DNA of 27,221 nt, taken from the IMG/VR virus record IMGVR_UViG_3300017969_000105, positions 1 through 27,221 of that record; one strand, 5' to 3'. The notes below the pieces were generated by a model. The model was not told the DNA's origin. It did not search any database and saw only the letters and a list, made by a program, of their open reading frames with translations. The stretch's first letter is position 1. Every line of letters starts with the position of its first letter. This stretch comes from a virus. Positions 12,718-20,558 of this stretch are shown piece by piece. Made by a program: the position numbers and the translations under genes.

Positions 12718-15518
12718 TAGAACTCCTCTTCAATAAAGTCAGGACGGTCCTGCAAGTTGCCATCCTCAAGTAATGACTTAAGCATCTTGATGAACGGGCC
12801 CGTCTTACGGTATGATCGACCTTCGCGCACTAGGCAGTGCTTACGAACGAAGAGCGATAATGTTCCTTGTGCCTCGGTCTTATCCCACCCACACCAATCT
12901 TGTATGTCTTGCATATCTATTTTATTGGTGTGAAGTAGTTGTGTTACGAAATCCTTAGGAAACGGCGAGGACTCTATGTGGCGCTTAACAACGTCTGGGT
13001 CTTTAAGTTGTTCGCTTATGTTGATTGCTTGAGTGAAATCACTATACCCAAAGACCTGTGATGAATACATTCGCTTAAGCATGTTGACAATGTACTCAAC
13101 GTGTTCCTTCTTTACGATTAAGTTGAAGTCATCGTCGTGAGAGAATAAGCGGCCGGCAAGGGCAGCAGCAAGTCGAGCAATTTTATATCGACCTGAACCT
13201 CTATCGAAGATAGGTACAGCGTCCGAGAACATCCCTGATAACTCGGTGGCCCCAGCTAAAATAGAATCCTTTGCGGCAGGGTCGAAGTAGGCTCTATCTC
13301 GCGTCCAGGTCCATAGAATCAGGTCCCTGCATAGTTCGCTAGTATAGACATGTTCGACGTCTGGTCTCATAGCTTGCAGTTCATTCAACTTGCCCGTGTC
13401 AATTTCTTTTGCTGACACAAGGCCGAAGATATCGAATCGTCTTACGTCCTCAAGACCACCCACAAGTTCCTTGATCGCTTCGATGCCAAAGTTATATGTA
13501 TGAAGTGGATGCTCACTCCTTGGGTTGCTTAATGCGATAAGTCGTGTACGTGCTGACGTCTTGCGTTTCTCGATCTTAGGAATCTCTGCAACTCCAGATG
13601 ACCGCATGTCAGTCAACTTACCAATAACATCTGTGCTTGCGCCTTTAAGTTCCTCAAGTACAACTAAGCGCTTATCATGAGTAGGAATGACTCCCCACGT
13701 CACAAACCATTTACTTCCCATTTGCTGCAAGCCGCCAAGTAAACCCGCAACTGATGCATTCTTGCATTCAACCTTTTCTCCTAGTCCATAGTGTTTCATT
13801 AAGTGTTGGGTAGTGTCAGACTTGCCTTGTGAACTGTCACCTAAGATCAAAGACTCAACCCAACCTTTGATAGTGCGACCATCAAAGTCAAGAAACAGAG
13901 GGCTGTGATAAGTTAAGTCAACGATCTTATGCAAGTCGCGTCTTTGAAAGATCCTAGTGACATTTGCTTCAAGGTCATTATAGATCTCATCGAGCTTATC
14001 CTCAATCGATTGACCTTTCTTAGGTTGAAAGACCTTGAGCTTTTCAGGATTGGTAAGTTGATACGTGCTAAGCGCGTCCTGGGTTGTTTCATATCCACTT
14101 ATAAGTAACGTCGCTTGTTGTGATTGAGGATGAGGCCACATGCGACCTATCATCTCGTAGGACTCATTAAGTTCCAACCCGGGACCAATACAATAGGCAG
14201 GTTGCATAACACGATCGCTTGAACGATTCGTGATTTCAAGTTGAGGACTTATTCTTACATCCTCTACGTTGTGGTACTCATGCACATCGAATTCGCACAC
14301 ACCGCAACGTCTAGGTATTCCAATCGAGGACATGAGTGCTTCACGTTGACCTTTCTTGGAACCTCCAACCATTTCAAGCACAGCGTCTGATTCATGATTG
14401 ATTGAGAAACAGTGCTCGCCTGTCATCATCACAGGGCAAGCAGCACAAACCTTTTGATCCTCAGAGCACTGAACCTCTACTTCAGCTGGAATCGAATAAG
14501 GTGCAGTATCCATTGCTGACACAACAGACGTAAGCTTGATTCTTTTGCCTGTGTTTTCTGCAAGTACTGCTCTTGTTAGGTCCGTGTCCTCTGGGTCAAC
14601 GTCTTCAAGCTGATCCTTGCCTTCAGCTTTGAACTCAGAACAGTCATCAAGTAGTGGCTTAAGCATTCCACCTTCAGCAACATAGTCATTGATGTCGCCT
14701 TTAGGATGCTTGTCCTTATCCAAAGGCAATATGATATTGCCCACCCACCTCGCTTGATGCCTAAGCATTGCACAACGCATCTTAGCAGATTCTTGACCTG
14801 CTTCATCGATGTCATTGCAAACCCAGACTTTCTTGCCTATGAATTCCTTACTTAACGTGGCATCCCAGTTGTCCTCACCGCATGTTGCAGATACAGCGCC
14901 TATGTTATGCTTGTTAAGTTCAGCAGCTGCGACGACTGCCTTCATCTCGCCGCCGCATACAAGTATCTCATCGTATTCAAGTTGTTCGATTGGGTATAGG
15001 CGGATCTTACCATGGCCTCTAAGATTCTTCATCTTCTCTGGGCCAGGTGCTCCAGGCAAATACCTCCTAATGTTAACATACAAGCCGCCAGCATTCTTAA
15101 CAGGTATCGTGACACGTCCTTTGTGTTCGCCTAATCGATACTTGCGGATCAACTCGTCTGTTACTGCACGCTTATGCAACTCTGTAAGGAATGGTCCTGC
15201 ATCCCAAATGGCTCTGTGGTATTTCTCAACGGTATCAGCATCGATGATTTTAGACGTGTCGAATTCATATCGCTTCGATAGGTCAGCAAACACGACTTCA
15301 CGTGACGTCTTTAGGAATCGAGCAAGCAACGATATAATGTCGCCAGTCTTTCCACATCCAGCAGTCTGACATTTAAAGACTCGCTTCTCAACGTTCACGT
15401 GGCAAGAAGGTGATGTGTCGTTGTGAAACGGACAACATACCTTAACTTCCTCGTCGGCAGCCCAATCATAGTCGATGCCGTAGTTCTCAAGTTCGGCTAT
15501 GACACTAATCTGTTTCAT
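12717..15518 (-). CDS. Primase fused to MCM-like AAA+ helicase
   Basis: A 933-residue replication protein from ATG 15518. The N-terminus has a CHC2 zinc finger (Cys29, His32, Cys50, Cys55) and a TOPRIM core (VCGGEMKAVVA, then VCNDIDEAG). Next is a cysteine-rich linker with CAAC, RRCGVC and single Cys, perhaps a second zinc site with an OB-like part. The C-terminus is an AAA+ ATPase: Walker A GDSSQGKS (Lys566), Walker B LVVLEE (Glu622, Glu623), sensor 1 Asn665 (IALSNPR), and RRFD as an MCM-type arginine finger. The familiar phage fusion (T7 gp4) uses a RecA-type helicase instead. ATG 15518 was chosen because an upstream ATG at 15563 lies in the loop of a terminator; AGGG precedes 15518. Confidence 0.9.
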   Translation of the reverse strand: MKQISVIAELENYGIDYDWAADEEVKVCCPFHNDTSPSCHVNVEKRVFKCQTAGCGKTGDIISLLARFLKTSREVVFADLSKRYEFDTSKIIDADTVEKYHRAIWDAGPFLTELHKRAVTDELIRKYRLGEHKGRVTIPVKNAGGLYVNIRRYLPGAPGPEKMKNLRGHGKIRLYPIEQLEYDEILVCGGEMKAVVAAAELNKHNIGAVSATCGEDNWDATLSKEFIGKKVWVCNDIDEAGQESAKMRCAMLRHQARWVGNIILPLDKDKHPKGDINDYVAEGGMLKPLLDDCSEFKAEGKDQLEDVDPEDTDLTRAVLAENTGKRIKLTSVVSAMDTAPYSIPAEVEVQCSEDQKVCAACPVMMTGEHCFSINHESDAVLEMVGGSKKGQREALMSSIGIPRRCGVCEFDVHEYHNVEDVRISPQLEITNRSSDRVMQPAYCIGPGLELNESYEMIGRMWPHPQSQQATLLISGYETTQDALSTYQLTNPEKLKVFQPKKGQSIEDKLDEIYNDLEANVTRIFQRRDLHKIVDLTYHSPLFLDFDGRTIKGWVESLILGDSSQGKSDTTQHLMKHYGLGEKVECKNASVAGLLGGLQQMGSKWFVTWGVIPTHDKRLVVLEELKGASTDVIGKLTDMRSSGVAEIPKIEKRKTSARTRLIALSNPRSEHPLHTYNFGIEAIKELVGGLEDVRRFDIFGLVSAKEIDTGKLNELQAMRPDVEHVYTSELCRDLILWTWTRDRAYFDPAAKDSILAGATELSGMFSDAVPIFDRGSGRYKIARLAAALAGRLFSHDDDFNLIVKKEHVEYIVNMLKRMYSSQVFGYSDFTQAINISEQLKDPDVVKRHIESSPFPKDFVTQLLHTNKIDMQDIQDWCGWDKTEAQGTLSLFVRKHCLVREGRSYRKTGPFIKMLKSLLEDGNLQDRPDFIEEEF

Positions 15519-15536
15519 TTGAAGGTACCCTAGGCA

Positions 15537-15579
15537 TAAAAGGAACCACCCAATCGCAACCATGCAAAAGGGTGGCTCC
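15537..15579 (-). terminator. Rho-independent terminator before primase-helicase
   Basis: Minus strand: GGAGCCACCC (15579-15570) pairs with GGGTGGTTCC (15551-15542), one G-U, 18-nt loop, then TTTT. No promoter fits before the primase start at 15518, so read-through must supply the genes downstream. Confidence 0.75.
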
Positions 15580-15597
15580 GTGACGGTGAAATCTTAA

Positions 15598-16413
15598 TCA
15601 GAATTCAGAGCCAGCCGTAGGGTCAGGATCGTTATCACTTGATCCTGAGTCTTCCAGATCATTGACGATTCGTGAATCAGCATGAGCCTCTTTCATTTCA
15701 GCATGAAGCTCAGCGAATCGTTTGTAAAGGTCCTCATCTTGAACATAAGCAGGACCTGCAGGGTTGTCGACTTCGATCCCGTACCACACTCCGTTATCGT
15801 TTGATCTATAAACCGAGTGAGCTTGGAATACGTTGCCATAGATCGATGCCTTGCGCATCTTGATCAAGGCAGCGAAGTTCGTGCCAACACTGTGTTCACC
15901 TCCGCGGAATGATAAGATCATCGGCTCGAGGTTAAGCGGATGTTCCTGCATGTTGTACAGAGCAACGATAAAGTTCAAATGCTCTTCATGCGAAACAGGT
16001 TTGCCGCAAGACAACCCGACATCCTCTTGACGAGTGTTTGAGTCTCGTGACTTCATTGCAATCGATGAGCGTGGATCATGCGATCTTGCAGCCACACGAG
16101 GCGCATCCTTTTGCTCTCTTGGATTAAGTGTAACCCACTCAGGCCAAAAGAAGATAGGAACGATAAGGAACGGAGTGCCGTTCTTCTTATCCTCCATGCC
16201 GGCCAGTTTGGTCATCGTTGGTAACACAATGACTTCACCAGCGTCGAACTTGTCGGTGAACTCTTCGCCCGACGTTGATTGAACAACCTTGATACGCGGA
16301 GGCCGAATAAAGTTGTTGAGTTCATCAATGCCTTCGCGCTCACCCTCTTGCATAAAAGAAGGCAATTGCATTTCCTGTGGGATCAACTCGTTTTCGTCTG
16401 TCTTCTTAGCCAT
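15598..16413 (-). CDS. Conserved replication-region protein, possible ssDNA-binding protein
   Basis: A 271-residue protein. After a polar start, residues 35-100 read IRPPRIKVVQSTSGEEFTDK, then DAGEVIVLPTMTKLA and FLIVPIFFWPEWVTLN, a pattern of beta-strands I have seen in phage proteins of unknown function near replication genes (PRIKxxQ then VPL/VPIxxxxxW). The last 25 residues are acidic and end in Phe (SSDNDPDPTAGSEF), like the acidic tails of ssDNA-binding proteins such as T7 gp2.5. It lies before the primase-helicase and is followed by a terminator. AAGGAC precedes the ATG. ssDNA binding is inferred from tail and position only. Confidence 0.75.
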   Translation of the reverse strand: MAKKTDENELIPQEMQLPSFMQEGEREGIDELNNFIRPPRIKVVQSTSGEEFTDKFDAGEVIVLPTMTKLAGMEDKKNGTPFLIVPIFFWPEWVTLNPREQKDAPRVAARSHDPRSSIAMKSRDSNTRQEDVGLSCGKPVSHEEHLNFIVALYNMQEHPLNLEPMILSFRGGEHSVGTNFAALIKMRKASIYGNVFQAHSVYRSNDNGVWYGIEVDNPAGPAYVQDEDLYKRFAELHAEMKEAHADSRIVNDLEDSGSSDNDPDPTAGSEF

Positions 16414-16470
16414 GATGGCAGTCCTTCATAATGGTAATCAAGTAATCAGTTAATTAGTTAACACAAATCA

Positions 16471-17028
16471 TTAGTCGTCGAGGTTCGACTCAAGCAGCAC
16501 TTCGTCCATGTCCTTTACCTTTCTAACCTCGAGAGTGAACACTGGGTACTTGCTTTCAGGATCGATTCCTTTAGGCAGCTGCTTGCCGTCTGCAAGTAAC
16601 TCAGTTAGGTATTCCACAAACCCGGGCCAGTGTAGTCTAACACTATCACTAACCCATAAGGCCTCTGGAATGTTAAGTGATCGCATAAGTTCCTCAAAGG
16701 CTTCGGGATCTTTTCGCCTTGATGGAACGCTTGCAGTCATTCGAACTTTAGGCGAGCCTATACAATTATCTGTCCTGATAGGTTCTGCATCGTCTTGCTC
16801 TGTCCATCGCACGCATCCGAGTTTTTGTGCGACGTCGTTTGCCTTGCGAACGTCTTTACGAACCTCTTCAAGATGGCGCATCGCTTCGCGTGTGGCATAA
16901 ACGACATCAGCGATTTCTTGTAAGTCGCCCTCAGCCTTTACTAAGTCGAACAATGGAGCACGAAGCTTAAACATTTCTTCGTGTAGCTCCTTGCACAACT
17001 TGTAAACTTTGACTGCGGTATCATACAT
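16471..17028 (-). CDS. Conserved phage protein of unknown function (185 aa)
   Basis: A 185-residue protein in two parts. Residues 1-75 are helical and charged (YKLCKELHEEMFKLRAPLFD; REAMRHLEEVRKDVRKANDV), probably a coiled coil. Residues 95-185 look like a small alpha/beta domain (KVRMTASVPSRRKDPEAFEE; LPKGIDPESKYPVFTLEVRK). No catalytic motif is visible. It overlaps the 110-residue gene by 8 nt, and AGGAGA lies before its ATG. Its place between the SNF2 helicase and the possible ssDNA-binding protein suggests a replication or recombination accessory. Confidence 0.75.
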   Translation of the reverse strand: MYDTAVKVYKLCKELHEEMFKLRAPLFDLVKAEGDLQEIADVVYATREAMRHLEEVRKDVRKANDVAQKLGCVRWTEQDDAEPIRTDNCIGSPKVRMTASVPSRRKDPEAFEELMRSLNIPEALWVSDSVRLHWPGFVEYLTELLADGKQLPKGIDPESKYPVFTLEVRKVKDMDEVLLESNLDD

Positions 17029-17353
17029 AGACCTTGTCTCCTATTTCAACCTCAACATACGAGAGTACTGAGGCATCGTACTGCAAAGTGGTTACGTTGC
17101 CGTACATCGAAACTAATGCCCCAGTCACCACGACCATCGTGGATAAAGATCCTACGATTGCAAACTTGTCCTTTTTAGGATCGAAGCTTGACTCGCGAAT
17201 CTTGTCGGCTACCAGTCTTGCAAAAGCTGGCTCAAATATCGGAGGTCGCCGCTCATCGTCCGTGATGAGCTCAACGACTTCTCCAAAGTTGTACAATGTC
17301 GAAAGGTCTAAGTCCTTACGACGTGGTTGCTGTAAAACGAATACGCGGTTCAT
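17021..17353 (-). CDS. Conserved phage protein of unknown function (110 aa)
   Basis: A 110-residue protein beginning MNRVFVLQQPRRKDLDLSTL, with FGEVVELITDDERR, a middle helix (FARLVADKIRESSF), then KFAIVGSLSTMVVVTGALVS and a C-terminal strand pair. This outline, starting MNRVFVxQQPxRKD, is familiar from replication regions of Pseudomonas-type phages, where it has no assigned function. It overlaps the helicase stop (ATGA) and the next gene by 8 nt, so it is translated together with both. Confidence 0.75.
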   Translation of the reverse strand: MNRVFVLQQPRRKDLDLSTLYNFGEVVELITDDERRPPIFEPAFARLVADKIRESSFDPKKDKFAIVGSLSTMVVVTGALVSMYGNVTTLQYDASVLSYVEVEIGDKVYV

Positions 17354-19350
17354 GCCACAATTCCTTTCAGAATATCTTGAAGGATCTCTCGGATATCAGC
17401 GACCTGCAAAGCGTGCAGCCTCTTGCCCAGAACACGTTTGCGAATCTCTTCATCGATTGTACCAGGTACACAGAGGTCTGTGATTCTAACAGGTTTACGA
17501 GTACCACGACGATGAGCACGATCCTCGGATTGACTTCGTGCAGTACTTGACCAGTTCTGACTATAGTAAATGACGTGATCGCAGTCAGTGTCGGTAACAT
17601 CCGGAGATCCTGGAGGATAGCCCAACAGGTTCAACCCCGTCCCGCCCGCTTGCGGGTTGCCAACAAAGACTGTGCAATCGTCGTCATTATTGAATGCGCG
17701 TTCAGCTTCAGCACGATCCTTCTCTGAGGTTGATCCGTCAAAACGAACATGTCTTATTCCTTCAATGTTAAGTCTTGCACATATCGTTCGGATGTCTTGG
17801 GTAAAGCAAGCCCAGATGATTGTCTTTTGTCCGGGTTCTTTATTCTTAAGTATGTTCATCAAACCTTCGACCTTAGGATTAGGATCAAAGCGATGAACAC
17901 CACCAGATTCGATTTCATTACCATCATCGTCATAAATCGGATCAAACTTGCAGTAACCCGAAGTGATCTCAGCAAGTCGTAGCATACGTGTAAGTATGTT
18001 ATTGATCGTAAGCGACTTGTTGCCTGCTATCTCAAGTTCATTCTCAAGTTCTGCGATAAGCGTTTGAGAAACTTCGGTGTAAACCTTTGTCTGCTCTTTG
18101 CCCATCTCAACTTCTTCGATGTCGTAGTTCTTAGGCGGTAAGAATGGTAGCGCCTCTTCCTTACGAATGATGAAAGCCATTCGAGCAAGTCGTTCTTGCA
18201 TGAAAGGCATGTTCTGCAAGCCAACTAGCTTTCGGTGGTCGCCGCTTCGATCCTTGAACACACCATAGAAGGAACGGAACGAGTTGAAGCTAGAGAATCC
18301 AGATCCTCCCTGTCGCATAAACTCGAATTGAGTATATAGATCGATGGCGGTATTCGTGATGGGCGTTCCAGTGAGGACCAATCGATGGCGACTTATATCT
18401 CTGAGTTGCATCGCAGTCTTGCATCGTTTAGTTGTATGCCACTTGATGTAATGGCTTTCATCAAGGATTGCCATGTCCCACATTCCAACAGTCCGCAACT
18501 GTGGCCACATGTTGACTAAGCAGTCATATGAGCAAACGACCACAGTGAACTTGATGTCGGAGTCTGGCAGCATAAGCTCCATGAATGTGCGGAGCCTTTG
18601 CATCTTTCCTCCTCGAAGAACTCCAGCGCGATGTGGCTCTGTGCTAAACTTCTCGAGCTCAGCGATCCAGTTAGCACGAACGTTGTTCGGGCAGACCACA
18701 ATGACTTTGAATAAAGGACAAAGATCAGGGTCCTTTTGAGCTGCTTCGTAGTGGGCCTTTGCTTTTCTGCAAATGGCTGCGATCGCAACAGGCGTCTTTC
18801 CTGTTCCTTGCTCCATGAACAACCCATAACCTTCAGCCCGTGCGGCATTCGTTGCAGCAACTGTCTGGTACTTGCTTAAGCCGCATTCTTCATTGTGAGG
18901 AAAGGGTTTGCGAATGTTGAACCAAGCAGGTACTTCTTCGGACACTGGGTTCCCAAGCAAGACTTGCTGATAAGCCTTGAACCTTGCGAAGAGATTCGCA
19001 TTAAGTTGCTCGACTTGGGCCTCAGTACGAATCCAAGTTGCAGTGTCTTTGGCGTCGTCTGCCCAAAGGACTTGAGACGAAGGCCACTTAGCGTCGATGA
19101 TCTCGATTGAAGTGTCACACACAGGTATGGCATAGCGACCATCAGCAAGGCGCTTGTTCTCCGGAAAGAATGCCGGAAACTTTTGAGCTTGCCAGCTAGC
19201 GTAAGTTCCTTCAACACCGGTCACCCGGATAATGAACTTGTCGCCATCGGCGTTAAGCTCCACATGAAGCAGATCATTGTCTGCAAGGTTAAGTTCCTTC
19301 TCGAGCCATTTGTCTCGGATAGGATTGTGGGCAGCGTGAGTACTTGTCAT
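17350..19350 (-). CDS. SNF2/SF2-type DNA helicase or translocase
   Basis: A 666-residue superfamily 2 ATPase of the SNF2 group. LSKYQTVAA is a Q-like motif. MEQGTGKT (Lys185) is Walker A. ILDESH (297-300) is the DEAH-box, and LVLTGTPITNTAIDLY is motif III. The second RecA-like domain has VFVGNPQAGGTGLNL (motif V) and SQSEDRAHRRGTRKPV (motif VI, arginine finger). About 150 N-terminal residues before the Q-like motif are not recognised. Phage proteins of this group often accompany family A polymerases and may help replication restart or remodel protein-DNA complexes. The common leader with AGGAGA precedes ATG 19350. Confidence 0.92.
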   Translation of the reverse strand: MTSTHAAHNPIRDKWLEKELNLADNDLLHVELNADGDKFIIRVTGVEGTYASWQAQKFPAFFPENKRLADGRYAIPVCDTSIEIIDAKWPSSQVLWADDAKDTATWIRTEAQVEQLNANLFARFKAYQQVLLGNPVSEEVPAWFNIRKPFPHNEECGLSKYQTVAATNAARAEGYGLFMEQGTGKTPVAIAAICRKAKAHYEAAQKDPDLCPLFKVIVVCPNNVRANWIAELEKFSTEPHRAGVLRGGKMQRLRTFMELMLPDSDIKFTVVVCSYDCLVNMWPQLRTVGMWDMAILDESHYIKWHTTKRCKTAMQLRDISRHRLVLTGTPITNTAIDLYTQFEFMRQGGSGFSSFNSFRSFYGVFKDRSGDHRKLVGLQNMPFMQERLARMAFIIRKEEALPFLPPKNYDIEEVEMGKEQTKVYTEVSQTLIAELENELEIAGNKSLTINNILTRMLRLAEITSGYCKFDPIYDDDGNEIESGGVHRFDPNPKVEGLMNILKNKEPGQKTIIWACFTQDIRTICARLNIEGIRHVRFDGSTSEKDRAEAERAFNNDDDCTVFVGNPQAGGTGLNLLGYPPGSPDVTDTDCDHVIYYSQNWSSTARSQSEDRAHRRGTRKPVRITDLCVPGTIDEEIRKRVLGKRLHALQVADIREILQDILKGIVA

Positions 19351-19356
19351 TTCTTT

Positions 19357-19371
19357 TCTCCTATGTAAGTG
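19357..19371 (-). repeat. Common leader copy before SNF2 helicase
   Basis: Minus strand CACTTACATAGGAGA, exact copy. Here it lies inside an operon, 23 nt after the preceding stop, with no promoter. Confidence 0.7.
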
Positions 19372-19373
19372 TC

Positions 19374-19694
19374 TTATGCTTCAAGCCATGCTTCGTATTC
19401 TTCAGCGTAGTCATCGCTTATGCAATACGATTCGAGTTCGGGATGCATAGCTTCAAGATCTTCGATCATGATGCCTTCGGGCAGGTCATCATAAAGCTTA
19501 GCGTTCAATGCTTCCCATTGATCAAGATCACCGGACCATTCATAGATGCTTAAGTAATCATCATACAGCGCAAATGCTCGGTCACCATCAACTGCAAGCG
19601 ATGTCTCTGGGCAGTTGGGAGCAAACTTAACGTGTCGCCATTCAAGATAGGCGAAGTCGGACGGGACAAAGTTGTCATTTAAATCAGCATTCAT
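19374..19694 (-). CDS. Very acidic small protein, candidate DNA mimic
   Basis: A 106-residue protein with 27 Asp/Glu and only 4 Lys/Arg, and many aromatic residues (FAYLEWRHVKF, DDYLSIYEWSGDLDQWEA, CISDDYAEEYEAWLEA). Such a composition is seen in DNA-mimic inhibitors such as T7 Ocr, but no family is recognised by sequence. It is the first gene behind a strong promoter (19745-19773), with a 5' stem-loop and the common leader, and precedes the SNF2 helicase. It could also be a helicase partner. The DNA-mimic idea rests on charge and position alone. Confidence 0.75.
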   Translation of the reverse strand: MNADLNDNFVPSDFAYLEWRHVKFAPNCPETSLAVDGDRAFALYDDYLSIYEWSGDLDQWEALNAKLYDDLPEGIMIEDLEAMHPELESYCISDDYAEEYEAWLEA

Positions 19695-19718
19695 CGTGTT
19701 TCTCCTATGTAAGTGTTT

Positions 19719-19733
19719 GCTTGACTATCAAGC
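19719..19733 (-). promoter_or_regulatory. 5'-terminal stem-loop of 19694 transcript
   Basis: Minus strand GCTTGA pairs perfectly with TCAAGC around a 3-nt loop, about 5 nt after the expected transcript start (near 19738). The stem sequence is unrelated to those at 6508 and 7567, yet the position and the leader that follows are the same. Confidence 0.6.
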
Positions 19734-19744
19734 GTGATAAGACC

Positions 19745-19773
19745 AGTATACTATATAATCGACCTGATGTAAA
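19745..19773 (-). promoter_or_regulatory. Sigma70-like promoter for replication genes
   Basis: Minus strand: -35 TTTACA (19773-19768), 17-bp spacer, -10 TATACT (19750-19745). The surrounding DNA is AT-rich. It stands between the virion genes and the replication genes and probably starts the latter. Confidence 0.75.
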
Positions 19774-19811
19774 TAGTAATTTAAGACTTTTTGGCTATTT
19801 TATAGAAAAAG
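19774..19811 (-). other. AT-rich gap with weak stem-loop
   Basis: Minus strand ACTTTTT pairs with AAAAAGT around 13 nt, after the last virion gene. It is A/T only in the stem and would be a poor terminator. No other terminator is seen before the promoter at 19745-19773. Confidence 0.3.
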
Positions 19812-20558
19812 TTACAGCTTGGGTTTTTCACCGCCATCTGTGTCAATCACCTCTTGGTAAAACTCTGTGGCATGTCGAAGCCAGTCTTCACCGTCTTGAA
19901 TGTAGTCACTTAGGATCTTTTCTGTGTATCTTACATTGGGATACTCAGTAAAGACCCAGTCCTTAAAGTCTTCAAGAGTTTGAGCACCGCTCTCCCATTC
20001 ACTTAGTCTTATGCTCCCTGTGTTATCAACGATCATCAAGAAAGCAAATTCTATTTCTTTATCAACCTCTTCCTCAGGATCGTCCTTAAAGAAATCTTCA
20101 AAGAGCTCGATGAATGTGTTCTTAAGATCATCAAGCTTCATACGATTAGAAGCTGTCCCATCGCCTGTGGCTTTGAATGTCCAGCCTCCGAACGAGTCCA
20201 TTACCCATGATTCACCTTTAGGCCAGATGGCTTCTTGAACGCCGCCCCAACATTTACCTTTACCGCTAAGCACAGCGCCCGACACAGGCCAGTCCTTGCC
20301 TTCTTTAGCAAGCAAGTCGTTCCACGCTTCACGGTCTGAATTCCATTTATCTTTATCTTCTTGAGTAGGATCGCCAATACAAGAACCTTCAGGCGAGCTT
20401 GAGTCACGACCATCTCTCCATATGATACAAGCAGGACTGTCTGGGTCCTCTGTCTCAAAGGCGCATAGGTAAGTATACTCGACTGATGAGTCGATGGTGT
20501 GCATGATAAGCGTGCGGTAAGTTTCCTTGCAGCAACACCCAGCGTAGTGTCCTAACAT
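19812..20558 (-). CDS. Hypothetical distal virion protein (248 aa)
   Basis: A 248-residue acidic protein. It has a Cys triplet near the start (HYAGCCCKETYRTLI), a middle rich in Gly, Trp and Lys (GAVLSGKGKCWGGVQEAIWP, then DSFGGWTFKATGDGT), and an acidic helical end. It closes the virion operon and ends in GGEKPKL, close to the GNGEPKL that ends the protein before it. Its start overlaps that gene's stop (TAATG). This place, after the tape measure and distal tail genes, suggests a tail tip, fibre or adsorption role, but no family is recognised. Confidence 0.7.
   Translation of the reverse strand: MLGHYAGCCCKETYRTLIMHTIDSSVEYTYLCAFETEDPDSPACIIWRDGRDSSSPEGSCIGDPTQEDKDKWNSDREAWNDLLAKEGKDWPVSGAVLSGKGKCWGGVQEAIWPKGESWVMDSFGGWTFKATGDGTASNRMKLDDLKNTFIELFEDFFKDDPEEEVDKEIEFAFLMIVDNTGSIRLSEWESGAQTLEDFKDWVFTEYPNVRYTEKILSDYIQDGEDWLRHATEFYQEVIDTDGGEKPKL

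Noticed and set aside
15519-15563. Upstream ATG at 15563 adding 15 residues (with a hydrophobic run) to the primase-helicase
   Set aside because: It lies in the loop of a terminator stem, and the CHC2 domain starts well after ATG 15518, which has AGGG upstream.
16414-16470. Possible promoter before the 271-residue replication protein
   Set aside because: The AT-rich gap has -10-like runs and a small GTTAA/TTAAC stem, but no -35 at a proper distance. Read-through from 19745 explains expression.
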